DNA of 35,838 nucleotides from DAOUBF01 sp034432795 (GTDB taxonomy: Bacteria; Chloroflexota; Anaerolineae; DSLN01): assembly GCA_034432795.1 (NCBI GenBank), contig DAOUBF010000021.1, positions 1 through 35,838 of the forward strand, written 5' to 3'. Of the stretch, positions 21,440 to 30,406 are shown in pieces. Position 1 is the first letter of the stretch, and each line of letters starts with the position of its first letter. Below the pieces are notes generated by a model that was not told the origin of the DNA, did no database searches, and was given only the letters and a program-made list of their open reading frames with translations. The translations under genes were made by a program, and so were the position numbers.

Positions 21440-21467
21440 GTGGGGGCGACCCGCCGGTCGCCCCTAC
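21440..21467. repeat. GTAGGGGC-type palindrome in the Sua5 leader
   Basis: Arms GTGGGGGCGACC (21440-21451) and GGTCGCCCCTAC (21456-21467), loop CGCC, one mismatch. It shares ends with 11143-11170 and 23977-24005. In the leader it could attenuate transcription or shield the RNA; no T-run follows. Confidence 0.7.
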
Positions 21468-21498
21468 AGGCGCCGTGTGCGCTGCTGGTCGTACGCCG

Positions 21499-22548
21499 AT
21501 GACTCGCATCCTCACCGTTCACCCCGAGGCGCCGGAGCCTGAACCCATCGCGGACGCTGCCGCCGAAATCTTGCGCGGGCGGCTGGTGGCATTCCCCACC
21601 GAGACGGTCTATGGCCTGGGGGCGAACGCACTGGATGCCGCCGCCGTGGCCCGCATCTTCATAGCGAAAGACCGCCCGCCAGAGGACCCCCTTATTGTTC
21701 ATCTGGCTTCAGAGGATGACCTGCCGCGTGTGGTCAGCGTCATTCCACCTGTGGCACACGAATTGGCTCGCGCCTTTTGGCCGGGGCCGCTTACACTGAT
21801 CTTGCCCAAACACCCCCGTGTGCCCGATAATGTCACGGCTGGGCTGCCCACCGTAGCCGTGCGCGTCCCGGCCCATCCGGTGGCATTCGCCCTGTTACAG
21901 GCCAGCGGTGTGCCCATCGCGGCACCCTCAGCCAATCGCTTTGGCCACCCCAGCCCCACGACAGCGCAGCATGTCATGGATGACCTGGGCAGCCGAATTG
22001 ACCTGATCCTGGATGGCGGTCCGACGACTATCGGTGTGGAATCCACCGTGCTGGATGTGACGCGCACCCCGCCCCTGATCCTGCGACCGGGCGGACTACC
22101 GCGAGAGGCCCTGGAAGCCTTGATCGGCCCGGTGGCGGTGCGCGCTGAAACAGCGGCGACAAAGGGGCCACAGCCCTCACCGGGCTTGCTGGGCCGACAC
22201 TATGCCCCGCGCGCTGAGCTTATCCTGTGTCTGGGACCGCCTGCTGCGGCCCGGGAGGAGATGGCCCGGCTGGCGCGCCTGAAGCAGGCCGAGGGTCAGC
22301 GCGTGGGTGTGCTGTTGGCGGACGAGGATAGGCCGTATTTCAGCCATCTGCCGGTTTTCCCCTTCTACCTTGGCCCCTCAAGTGATCTGGCGCAGATCGC
22401 GCGTAACCTGTTCATCGGGCTGCGGGCGCTGGACGAGCAGCACGTGGACCTTATCCTGGCCCGCGATTTCGGTGAGCGCGGACTGGGGCTGGCGATCCGA
22501 GACCGGTTGCAGCGAGCGGCCAGCCAGGTGGTTCTGGTTTGGGATTGA
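21499..22548 (+). CDS. L-threonylcarbamoyladenylate synthase (Sua5 type)
   Basis: This 349-residue protein makes the threonylcarbamoyl-AMP used for the t6A modification at position 37 of ANN-decoding tRNAs. The YrdC-like domain (about 15-210) has FPTETVYGLGANA, the KDRPPEDPLIVHL substrate motif, AFWPGPLTLIL, VRVPAHP and APSANRFGHPSPT. A linker SPGLLGRHYAPRAEL leads to the C-terminal Sua5 domain (about 235-349). The two-domain form marks it as Sua5 (TsaC2), not the short TsaC. The ATG at 21499 gives the expected N-terminus; an in-frame ATG at 21475 would add eight residues. The promoter of the next gene overlaps its stop. Confidence 0.93.
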   Translation: MTRILTVHPEAPEPEPIADAAAEILRGRLVAFPTETVYGLGANALDAAAVARIFIAKDRPPEDPLIVHLASEDDLPRVVSVIPPVAHELARAFWPGPLTLILPKHPRVPDNVTAGLPTVAVRVPAHPVAFALLQASGVPIAAPSANRFGHPSPTTAQHVMDDLGSRIDLILDGGPTTIGVESTVLDVTRTPPLILRPGGLPREALEALIGPVAVRAETAATKGPQPSPGLLGRHYAPRAELILCLGPPAAAREEMARLARLKQAEGQRVGVLLADEDRPYFSHLPVFPFYLGPSSDLAQIARNLFIGLRALDEQHVDLILARDFGERGLGLAIRDRLQRAASQVVLVWD

Positions 22549-22573
22549 CGTCAGCACTATTCTGTCATAGAAT
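22545..22573 (+). promoter_or_regulatory. Promoter of the Kelch-like gene
   Basis: TTGACG (22545-22550), 17 bp, TAGAAT (22568-22573). The -35 box overlaps the stop codon of the Sua5 gene. The transcript would have a leader of about 115 nt containing GCCGGC/CACCGG inverted segments. Confidence 0.6.
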
Positions 22574-22694
22574 GGGCATAGAAGAGGCACTGAAACACCC
22601 GGCGGTCAGCGCCTCGGCGATTGGCTCTCCGGCCCATGCCGGCCTGGCGTCGCCGGCCCCACCGGCGACCATGCAACTCACGAGGGAGGCAGCC

Positions 22695-23969
22695 ATGTCA
22701 GGACGTACCATTTCGCGATGCCTTGTGCTTTTATTGCTCATCGTGCTGTTTGCCAGCCCTGCTGCGGCAAACTCAGACAAGCCAGGCGTCCCCACCGCCT
22801 GGCAGCCCGGCCCACCCACCGGATTCCAGTACTGGCGCTTTGACGGCGAATGGGTGCCCTTTGAGTTCAGGAAGGTCTACTTCCTGGGCGGGCGCATGGC
22901 GGACAACTCCACCGATGGCAGCATCTGGTCGTTTGATCCGGTCACCGGCGTCTTCGCCGACACCGGTGTGGACCTGCCTGTGCCCGTCTCCAACTACACC
23001 GTTGCCCTGCTCCAGGACGCGAATGGCTGGGGGCTATACGTCTTCGGCGGGCGCGACGGGACCGGCGTGAACACGCAGGCGGTCCAGGCCTATTACCCGG
23101 CGACCAATACGGTGGTGAACTACGGCGCCACCGATCCCTGGAACGGGCGCACGGCCAGCAACTGCCTGCCCTTCCCCGGCGGCGTGGCTGTATTCAACAA
23201 CAAAGCCTATGTCTTCGGCGGCTATGCGGCTGCGCCCCTGAACTGCCCCCAGGACGAGATGTCCGACCAGACCTGGGTGTTTGACCCCATGGCGCCCGCC
23301 GGGTCCAAGTGGAGCAACGCGAATGCGCCCTTGAGCCAGGCCCGCGCCTATATCGCCACCGCCGTCCTTGACGGAATGGTCTATGCGCTGGGCGGGGACA
23401 TTGTCGGCTCAACTCAGCTTCTGGAAGTGACGCCCCGCGCCGAACGCCTGGACCCGACCAACCTGCCAGCGGGCTGGCAGATGATCGCCGATATGCCCGT
23501 TGTCCCCTCCACCGGCCTGCCTGGCTGCGACGAGGGCCAGGCGGTCGGCCTGAGCAGCCCCTACAGCCCCAGCGGCGTGATTGTTTACGCCGGCTGTGGC
23601 CAGTGGCCCCAGGAATACAACGAGACCTTTATCTACACGGCGGCGACAAATAGCTGGGCGTTGGGCGACCCACTGATTGAGGATCGGCGCAACCAGGCAG
23701 GCGCGTTCATCCCGCCCCTGGGCACGGCTTCATCGCCTGCCTTCTGGGTGTTCGGGGGCCGTAAGGATGCAGATACGAACATCCTCACCAGCACCGAATA
23801 CTGGGTCGTCCAGTTCACCCCCACCTCCGTGGAATTGGTACGCTTTGAAGGCAGTTCAACGGGTGGAGAAGGGGCCTGGGGCGGCGTGGTGCTGTGGGCC
23901 GCTGCGCTGCTTGGGGCGCTGGTGTTGGGCCTGGCCCGGCTGCTCCTGCGGCGAGTCAGCCGGGGATAG
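22695..23969 (+). CDS. Secreted Kelch-repeat protein with C-terminal membrane anchor
   Basis: This 424-residue protein starts with a signal peptide (MSGRTISRCLVLLLLIVLFA, cut near ASPAAA-NSD). Five to six Kelch-type blades follow, visible as VYFLGGRMADNSTDGSIWSF, LYVFGGRDGTG, AYVFGGYAA, VYALGGDIVG, VIVYAGCGQW and FWVFGGRKDAD. The C-terminus has one hydrophobic helix (GGVVLWAAALLGALVLGLAR) and a basic end, as in an anchored surface protein. Kelch propellers bind proteins or sugars; no enzyme motif is present. GGGAGG before the ATG at 22695 sets the start, although an open frame extends upstream. It converges on the FG-GAP protein gene, with a perfect hairpin over the junction. Confidence 0.85.
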   Translation: MSGRTISRCLVLLLLIVLFASPAAANSDKPGVPTAWQPGPPTGFQYWRFDGEWVPFEFRKVYFLGGRMADNSTDGSIWSFDPVTGVFADTGVDLPVPVSNYTVALLQDANGWGLYVFGGRDGTGVNTQAVQAYYPATNTVVNYGATDPWNGRTASNCLPFPGGVAVFNNKAYVFGGYAAAPLNCPQDEMSDQTWVFDPMAPAGSKWSNANAPLSQARAYIATAVLDGMVYALGGDIVGSTQLLEVTPRAERLDPTNLPAGWQMIADMPVVPSTGLPGCDEGQAVGLSSPYSPSGVIVYAGCGQWPQEYNETFIYTAATNSWALGDPLIEDRRNQAGAFIPPLGTASSPAFWVFGGRKDADTNILTSTEYWVVQFTPTSVELVRFEGSSTGGEGAWGGVVLWAAALLGALVLGLARLLLRRVSRG

Positions 23970-23976
23970 TCACCCG

Positions 23977-24005
23977 GTAGGGGCGAGGCGCCGCCTCGCC
24001 CCTAC
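23977..24005. terminator. Perfect palindrome between convergent propeller genes
   Basis: Fourteen-base arms GTAGGGGCGAGGCG and CGCCTCGCCCCTAC around one central C. It sits between the stop at 23969 and the stop of the opposing gene at 24007. It would form a very strong hairpin on both transcripts and may stop both, but neither side has a long T-run. It belongs to the GTAGGGGC palindrome family. Confidence 0.6.
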
Positions 24006-24006
24006 A

Positions 24007-27000
24007 TTAGCGATTGGCCATCGGTAAGAACAGCCGCCACATCTGCTCTACCACGGTGAGCGTGATGGCGCTGGAGTAATTGTACTGCTGGCCGTAGCCA
24101 TCTGTCACCGTCAGGTTGAGCGTCGTGCTGAAGGTGCACGGCGGGTTGGGGCACGAGGGCAGGTTGCCATGGCTGAGGACCAGGTCAAAGGGCGTCGTGC
24201 CCGATTGCGCGTTCAGGCGCAGCCAGTTCACATTGGGGCTTAGACTCGCCTGCCAGGTCATGGTCTGGCCGCCTGCGCCCTCCAGGTGTAGGGTCACATT
24301 GCCAGAGGTGTTGCCCTGCAGGTCGCGCATGAATGCCAACGATGCTGGCGGCGGGATGGTCAGGCCAAACTCTTCCACACTGTAGGCCAGTTCCAGGTCG
24401 CGGGCCACATCCTGTCCCGGCCAGGTGGGTGGGACATTGAACGTCAGGGCCGGCGCTGCCCCACCCGTCCAGATGCTCCCATCCTTCGCCAGCAGATAGT
24501 AGCCCCGCCCCCCGGAGGTCAGCTCAAAATCCCGTGCCCAGTCTGAGGAGGCAATACTGTAACGGGGCGTCAGGGCCGGTGCGTCGCCGCCGTTCCATAC
24601 ACGCCCATACTGATCCAGAATATAGTAGCCCGTGCCGGTAGGTGTCAGCTTCAGCTTTTTAGCGCTGTTGTCGGCGAAGGGGACATTGCTCAGCCGGGGC
24701 AACTCCGGCGCACGGTCGCTTCGGTAGATACACCCACGCGCATCCATGACGTACAGGCCGCGGCCATCCGGCGTCAGCGCCACAGAGCGCGCCGTCTGCA
24801 TGGGGCCGCAGGGCGCGGGTGCAGTGGTTATCAGGCTGATAGGCGGCGGTACAGAGGCATAGCGCAACTCGCCATCGGCATCCAACGTGACGTAGGTCAC
24901 CATCCCCGGCCAGACGGCAATATCCTGAATGGTGCGTGGTTCTAGTGGCCAGGCCACGCCGCCCACATCCAGGGCTTCCCCTCCCCAGCAGACGCGGTCA
25001 TTGGCAAAGACCATATAGTAGCCCCGCCGGTTAGTGGTCAGTTCAAAAGCCTGGGGGGCAACATGGGTCGTGTATTCAGGGCAGGGTGGGAGGCCGCGGT
25101 CGCGTGGCTGGCCCAGGTCGGGGGCAATGCCGCCTGGATATACGATGGTGCCGTTGCGGTTGGGGTCGGTCGTCAACACGTAGAGGGCGGGCTGGTTACC
25201 TACAACTGTTTGATCTCCGGCGATGTCACCGAACCAGCCACCACTGCCCTGGCGCATACGCCAGGTGTTCGTGTAAAAGCCCAGACCAGCCGGTGCGGTC
25301 AGCGTAAAGTTAAAAGTGGCAGTGGCGCCGGGCGCAACACTCTGGGTCAGATCCACGCAGGTGAAGCTGCCGAAAGCGTTCCCTTGTGGCGCACATAGAC
25401 GATAGTTCCCCGGCGTCCAGGTGCTGGTTCCCGTGTTCTTCATGACGACGCGGACGCCCTGGCTGCCACCTGGAGGCATCGTGGCAGGTAATGTGTGCGA
25501 GACGAGGGTGGCATCGTTGCCGCCAATGAAGTACATCGCCGTGTGCAGCGGGTTCTGGCGAAACATGGGCCAGTTGAGCGTGTGTGTCGTGCTGATTTGC
25601 CAGCCATAGAGCCTGGCGCCGTTGCCGCCATTGGCCGTGCCGCCAACGAACACCTCCAGGCTGCTATCGCTGTCCACATTGCTTACTGCTGGCACGCCGT
25701 TGATGGTCCAATCAGTGAGGAGTGAAGGGCGATAGGGGTCGGGCCAAGGCCCTGGCGAGGTGTGCTGGCGGCCATTGTCTCGTACGACACCTACTTCCCA
25801 AAAGAAGCTAAAGAAGATGTCCTGCCTGCCATTCCCATCCAGATCGCCCAGAACCGGTGAATTGAGATTGGCTCCGGCAGGCTGACCGGTATGATCCGAA
25901 GGGCGCATAGGGAACCCACTTAACAACGCCCCATTCGGACGCCAGGCATATAGCCAGCCGTTGAGTGTGGTAGCCACCACATCGCGGCTGCCATTCCCTT
26001 CCAGGTCACCTATAGCCGGCGCTGAGGCGACGTAGCCATTGGTGGAGACCGGCCAGCCGGGCACAAAGCCACAACTGTTGTGGGTGAGCGCATAACCGCT
26101 AAAGGCGTACAGCCGGGGCGGAGTGGAGCTATTACCGATTTGCGGGCCGGTGCCGATGATGACATCCAGGTAGCCGTCGCCATCCAGGTCGGCGACCGCC
26201 GGCGAGGATTGGATAGTATGATTGACGTTAGAAGGTGTAGCAGGGTCAAAATAGCACGGCGTTCCAGGCAAGGAGGAGCCGTCACGGCGGAACACCCACA
26301 GAGCACCCCCATTGTACGAACTGAAATAGGGGTCAGTATGCGAATCGCTGCCGATGATCACCTCCGGCCAGCCATCGTTATCCAGGTCGGCAATGGCGGG
26401 TGACGACCAGATGGTATCGTGAGTCACGTGCGGCCAGCCCGGCAGGAGCGTGCCATCCGGCCTCCAGGCATACACGCGCATATCGGTGGCGCCGGCGACG
26501 ATCTCCAGCCGGCCATCCCCATCCAGATCGCCTACCGCGGGGCTGGTGACAAACCCGTCTGCGCACCCGTCTGGGTTGTAAGGAGGGTTGCCAAACATGT
26601 CCACTGTGAGAACCGGCCAGCCGGGGTAAACGGAGCCATCGGAACTGCGCAGGACGATGAGGCCGCCTGAGGTATGGAACTCAGGGATATTGCCTACAGT
26701 GACGATGACCTCCTGCGCACCATCCCCATCCAGGTCGGCGACAGCAGGGGCGCTGCGAATGAGGGTGTAGGCATTTGGGCATCCCGGTTCGCGAGCATGA
26801 AAGTCGGGACCGGTATTATGCGACCAAAGCACAGTCCCGTTGGCGCGGACGGCATGAACCCAGCCATCGTCTGTGGCTATGAAGATGGTCTCTCTTTGGC
26901 CATTGCCATCCAGGTCGGCCAGGGTGGGAGAAGCGAACATGACCCCCGACCCCGGAAGCGCCACCGGAAAGCCCGGTTGTGGCTGGAGGAGATAGTCCAG

Positions 27001-27099
27001 GTTGGCAGGCTCTTGGGCGCGGGAGGACGCCGGTAGACCGGCTAACACCAGCACCGCGAACAGGAACAAAACGAAGGTACGACGAGGTACATATCGCAT
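24007..27099 (-). CDS. Large secreted FG-GAP/VCBS propeller protein with NBR1-like Ig domain
   Basis: This 1030-residue extracellular protein has a signal peptide (about residues 1-29, FVLFLFAVLVLAGLPASSRAQ region). An integrin-like propeller (about 45-530) has repeated ADLDGNG/ADLDGDG/GDLDGDG calcium loops each followed by a hydrophobic strand. An Ig-like domain of NBR1 type (about 540-645) has MKNTGTSTWTPGNYRLC. A second set of repeats (about 650-905) shows ELTSGGRGYYLLAKDGSIW and similar phrases, and a BACON/Ig-like end follows. It finishes with MWRLFLPMANR, like the short LPLV-type tails I recall on secreted Chloroflexota proteins and perhaps a sorting signal. Likely surface adhesion or glycan contact; no catalytic site is seen. 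Confidence 0.85.
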   Translation of the reverse strand: MRYVPRRTFVLFLFAVLVLAGLPASSRAQEPANLDYLLQPQPGFPVALPGSGVMFASPTLADLDGNGQRETIFIATDDGWVHAVRANGTVLWSHNTGPDFHAREPGCPNAYTLIRSAPAVADLDGDGAQEVIVTVGNIPEFHTSGGLIVLRSSDGSVYPGWPVLTVDMFGNPPYNPDGCADGFVTSPAVGDLDGDGRLEIVAGATDMRVYAWRPDGTLLPGWPHVTHDTIWSSPAIADLDNDGWPEVIIGSDSHTDPYFSSYNGGALWVFRRDGSSLPGTPCYFDPATPSNVNHTIQSSPAVADLDGDGYLDVIIGTGPQIGNSSTPPRLYAFSGYALTHNSCGFVPGWPVSTNGYVASAPAIGDLEGNGSRDVVATTLNGWLYAWRPNGALLSGFPMRPSDHTGQPAGANLNSPVLGDLDGNGRQDIFFSFFWEVGVVRDNGRQHTSPGPWPDPYRPSLLTDWTINGVPAVSNVDSDSSLEVFVGGTANGGNGARLYGWQISTTHTLNWPMFRQNPLHTAMYFIGGNDATLVSHTLPATMPPGGSQGVRVVMKNTGTSTWTPGNYRLCAPQGNAFGSFTCVDLTQSVAPGATATFNFTLTAPAGLGFYTNTWRMRQGSGGWFGDIAGDQTVVGNQPALYVLTTDPNRNGTIVYPGGIAPDLGQPRDRGLPPCPEYTTHVAPQAFELTTNRRGYYMVFANDRVCWGGEALDVGGVAWPLEPRTIQDIAVWPGMVTYVTLDADGELRYASVPPPISLITTAPAPCGPMQTARSVALTPDGRGLYVMDARGCIYRSDRAPELPRLSNVPFADNSAKKLKLTPTGTGYYILDQYGRVWNGGDAPALTPRYSIASSDWARDFELTSGGRGYYLLAKDGSIWTGGAAPALTFNVPPTWPGQDVARDLELAYSVEEFGLTIPPPASLAFMRDLQGNTSGNVTLHLEGAGGQTMTWQASLSPNVNWLRLNAQSGTTPFDLVLSHGNLPSCPNPPCTFSTTLNLTVTDGYGQQYNYSSAITLTVVEQMWRLFLPMANR

Positions 27100-27401
27100 G
27101 AGATTTCTCTTGTAGCCTTCAGCTATCCGCTTTCAGCTTTCTACCCTGACATTATCACAAAGGGATGCTTCTCTGCGACATGACCGTTGTACTAAATGTT
27201 TAGACATCCGGCCCGACTTATGTTGCCTCAATTGAGCAGGAAAGAGCGGTAATAACCAGCATAAAGCATAAAGGGTACCGCGTCAATCGGTATTTTCCCT
27301 GATTTGGCACCCCAGCAAGAGAGCCAAGGAATTATCCGGAGGCTAACTCAGCGTGGGAGAAGGGAGGTGAGGAGCGCGTTCCCTATATGACCCGCCGGGG
27401 G
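27100..27401. other. Intergenic region without a recognised gene
   Basis: These 302 bp separate the glycan operon end from the propeller gene start. They are more AT-rich than their surroundings. A TCAGCT...CTTTCAGCTTTC direct-repeat patch lies at 27118-27141, and a possible minus-strand -10 box GATAAT at 27151-27156 has no convincing -35. There is no terminator hairpin with a T-run and no tRNA-like fold that I can see. Confidence 0.4.
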
Positions 27402-29213
27402 CTATCCACCCGGCGACCTAAGCCGGACAAGGCATATGCCCTCGGGACAATCTACCAGTTCAAGCTCTCCTGAATACGCCGCCAACCCTGCCCAGATACG
27501 CTCCCATTCCGACGGTGATAGCTCATTCTGGTGGATGAGGAGTGTGTCCACACCAAGTGCGCGCAGCCGCTCAATGCTAGGGACATCAGGGAAGTTGCGC
27601 AGTTCCTCAGCCAGGCGATCGCGGTCCGGCAGGTCAAAGGCCGCATAGCCGTTCACCAGGTGCTTCCAATGGATAGTGGAATAATACATCCGTATCGTCT
27701 CTATCACGATGGCGTCAGAGGTATTCAGCTTCAGGGGCATAGGCAACTCAAGGATAACCTGAGAAGCGGGGTCCGTGCGCAGGCGCTGATAGACGATAGG
27801 GACCGATTCCCCAACCGGTACAAGGGTCACCGGGGTGGGCACGGACCAGAACTCGGCGCCCAGCAGGATGAGCACGCCGACGATGAAGGGGGTAGCACAT
27901 TGAACACGAGGCCCCATAGGCCCTTGCCGCGTTTCTCCCCGGAAACGGGTCAATAAGGTGGCCACTCCGTAGGCAGCTAACACGGATAGCGCCAGTAAGC
28001 CGACCCCCCAGAAGCGAGCAGGCGTGCGTAGCCCTTGAAAGCCAGGGAGGAAGTAGTACAACCCCAGGTAAGGCGGTAGCAGCAAGCGCACTCCCCAAGG
28101 TGGGAGATAGAGTTCCGGGCCAAGCATGAGGAGTATCGTCACCAGAAATACAGCCAGGTAGGCCCACCAGTTCGCCAGGGCGGGGAGATACTCCTCTTCT
28201 ATGGCCCGCAGCCCTCGCCTCCTGCCCCAGCGGACCGCCAGCCCCACGAGAGCCAACGCTGGCAAAACCAGGCCAGGGAAGAGCGAATGTTCCGACCAGG
28301 CCGGATCACGCCACCTGAACGTGAGGGTGGCATATAGATGCGTGTAAGGCGGAGCGGTCAAAAAATCCCAGAGATGGGCGCTGAGCGCCCGCACTTCGCC
28401 AAGCGTGCGCACCAGTCCAAGCTCCTGGTGCACACGGAAGTAGATAGCTGCGATGGGGGCCTGGATGAGTGCCGTGATGGCGCCAGCCAGGATGAACTCC
28501 ACCAGCAACCGCCGGTCTGGCCATGTGCGCTTTAGGGCAAACCATACCACCAAGATCGTCACCACAGCGAATGTCAGCATAAAGGCATAGTAATACGAGA
28601 CGAGGGCCTGAAGGTTGAAAAACAGGGCGAACAGTGCGGTGTCAACACCGCGCCGTCGGATGAGTAAACGATGCAGGAACAGCAGGGCAAGCGGCATCCA
28701 GAAGAGCGCCAGAATCTCTAGATGCCCAAAATGGGCGGCGCGGTAAGGGACGAAGCCGAAGCCGAAACCGGCGACGAGGGCAGCGCGGCGGTCACCGGTG
28801 AGTTCCCTGGCGAGTGCATAGGCCGCCAGGCCGGAGCCAGCATAGCTCAGCAGGAACAACAGATTATAGGTCAAGATCGGATTATGCCCTAGCCAGTTCA
28901 GCGGTGCCGCCAGAGGGAGCAGCCCCAGCATGTGCTCGCTGTAGGCCAGAACGTGCCGGTGCGGATATAAAATGTTACCCTCAAACAGGCTAGAGGGGTC
29001 TGTGATTAAGGCGCGACTCTCCCACGCCAGGATCCAGGCAGTCTGCAATGGGTCCCCAGGATCCGAAACCCCGTTGCTCAGATAGAGGATACGGGGATAA
29101 GTGAAAACAACCGTCAGGGCGACAAACAGGGCGACCGGTCCCAAGGCACGCCAGATGGATTCACAGCCTAACGGACGTCTCGGCAGGTTCAACTTAACCC
29201 TTGGGCCAGTCAT
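27402..29213 (-). CDS. Polytopic membrane protein, GT-C glycosyltransferase-like
   Basis: This 603-residue protein has about eleven to twelve hydrophobic helices and a C-terminal soluble part of about 130 residues. The first outer loop carries DPGDPLQTAWILAW and later NILYPHRHVLAYSEHMLGL, a pattern shared by many large bacterial membrane proteins resembling YfhO or family-39 enzymes that use lipid-linked sugars. The acidic residue pair after the first helix is where GT-C catalytic acids lie. It may transfer or flip the glycan built by the upstream glycosyltransferases; that is inference. The ATG at 29213 overlaps the previous stop (ATGA) with AGGAGC upstream, so the in-frame start at 29267 is rejected. 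It is last in the operon. Confidence 0.75.
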   Translation of the reverse strand: MTGPRVKLNLPRRPLGCESIWRALGPVALFVALTVVFTYPRILYLSNGVSDPGDPLQTAWILAWESRALITDPSSLFEGNILYPHRHVLAYSEHMLGLLPLAAPLNWLGHNPILTYNLLFLLSYAGSGLAAYALARELTGDRRAALVAGFGFGFVPYRAAHFGHLEILALFWMPLALLFLHRLLIRRRGVDTALFALFFNLQALVSYYYAFMLTFAVVTILVVWFALKRTWPDRRLLVEFILAGAITALIQAPIAAIYFRVHQELGLVRTLGEVRALSAHLWDFLTAPPYTHLYATLTFRWRDPAWSEHSLFPGLVLPALALVGLAVRWGRRRGLRAIEEEYLPALANWWAYLAVFLVTILLMLGPELYLPPWGVRLLLPPYLGLYYFLPGFQGLRTPARFWGVGLLALSVLAAYGVATLLTRFRGETRQGPMGPRVQCATPFIVGVLILLGAEFWSVPTPVTLVPVGESVPIVYQRLRTDPASQVILELPMPLKLNTSDAIVIETIRMYYSTIHWKHLVNGYAAFDLPDRDRLAEELRNFPDVPSIERLRALGVDTLLIHQNELSPSEWERIWAGLAAYSGELELVDCPEGICLVRLRSPGG

Positions 29214-30406
29214 AGTGAGTTGCTCCTCGCGCTTAAGGTGATCTGCCTGGACAGTTCCTCCAACCATTCCAGATACGCCCGCTCCACCGTCTCCCAGTTG
29301 TAGTTCTGCTCCACGTAGCGCGCCCCGTTGCGCCCTAATGCCTGGCGCAGCGGCTCGTTTGTCAGCAACAGGTGCAGCGCGGCGGCAAATTCGTCATAGT
29401 CATAATAATACAGCCCGCCATGGCTGCGGCGACAATGGCCGCGCAACACAGCCGTGTGTCCATTGACCAATGCAGGTACACCGCACGCCCACGCCTCTAG
29501 CGTCGCCAGCGACAGGCTCTCATAAGGGGAGGGCATGACGAAGACGCGCGCCCCACGCAGCCAGGCAAAGCGCTTTTGGTTCTCCTCCTCCGGAATGAAG
29601 CCCAGCGCACAAATGTCTGGATGATCGGGGATTTCCATGGAGACCTGGCCGATCAGGATGAGCCGCAGTGGCCCTGGGTGCTCGGCCTTGTAGCGCATAA
29701 AATACTGGATGAGCACATCGCAGCCCTTGCTCAGGTCCACCCGCCCGGCATAGACGATGTACTCCCCTGGGGGTATGGCCTCATCCGGGACACGCGGCAC
29801 GTCAATGCCCACACCCAACACACGGTAGGGAATATGGGCATTATGGAAACGGCGGTGGACAAAGTCGCGTTCCTCAATCGTATTGTAAATGAAGCCCCGT
29901 GGCAGGTGAAACAGCGCCTCAAACAGGTCCAGATACACCGGAGGCTCGTCGTGCGTCATGGGATAGAGCACAGCGCGTTCCGGGACACGCTGCAGGCCCA
30001 GATAGGTCGTACAGTACAGATAAGGCATGAACAGGAAGAGATCGTACCGATTACGCGCCTGGCTGAGATAATTCAACAACTCCGACGAGAACGGGCCTTG
30101 CAAGGCCATCCACTGCACCTGATCAAAGAAGCTTCGCGGCCCAGCCATCATCATCTCGCTGAAACGCCGAAAGGCGAGGGGATGCCGCTCATAGTCCACC
30201 GGGAAACGGCGCACCGGCACGCCGTTGATCATCTCAACGCCCGGCGGATAGCGATTGCGCCAGGTCCATAGGTCCTCGGCGCAGGTGGTGAGCACGTCCA
30301 CCTCGGCGTGGCGCACCAGGCGTTCGGCCAGCAGGCGACAGAGTTGTTCCGCCCCGCCGTTGATCTCTGGCCCGTAGCGTGGAACGACAAAAGCAAGTCG
30401 CCTCAT
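29210..30406 (-). CDS. GT4-family glycosyltransferase
   Basis: This 398-residue protein has a GT-B fold. The N-terminal half begins RRLAFVVPRYGPEINGGAEQ, the acceptor-side glycine-rich loop. The C-terminal nucleotide-sugar half has YIVYAGRVDLSKGCDVLI and the E-x7-E motif in PYESLSLATLEAWACGVP. Retaining transfer of a hexose from a nucleotide sugar at the cytoplasmic membrane face is the family reaction; the sugar is unknown. It closely resembles the product of the gene at 31473-32663 (GGAE loop, VLTTC, INGVPVRRF or VNGVPVRRF), so the two are probably ancient duplicates. The ATG at 30406 overlaps the previous stop as TGATG. Confidence 0.9.
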   Translation of the reverse strand: MRRLAFVVPRYGPEINGGAEQLCRLLAERLVRHAEVDVLTTCAEDLWTWRNRYPPGVEMINGVPVRRFPVDYERHPLAFRRFSEMMMAGPRSFFDQVQWMALQGPFSSELLNYLSQARNRYDLFLFMPYLYCTTYLGLQRVPERAVLYPMTHDEPPVYLDLFEALFHLPRGFIYNTIEERDFVHRRFHNAHIPYRVLGVGIDVPRVPDEAIPPGEYIVYAGRVDLSKGCDVLIQYFMRYKAEHPGPLRLILIGQVSMEIPDHPDICALGFIPEEENQKRFAWLRGARVFVMPSPYESLSLATLEAWACGVPALVNGHTAVLRGHCRRSHGGLYYYDYDEFAAALHLLLTNEPLRQALGRNGARYVEQNYNWETVERAYLEWLEELSRQITLSARSNSL

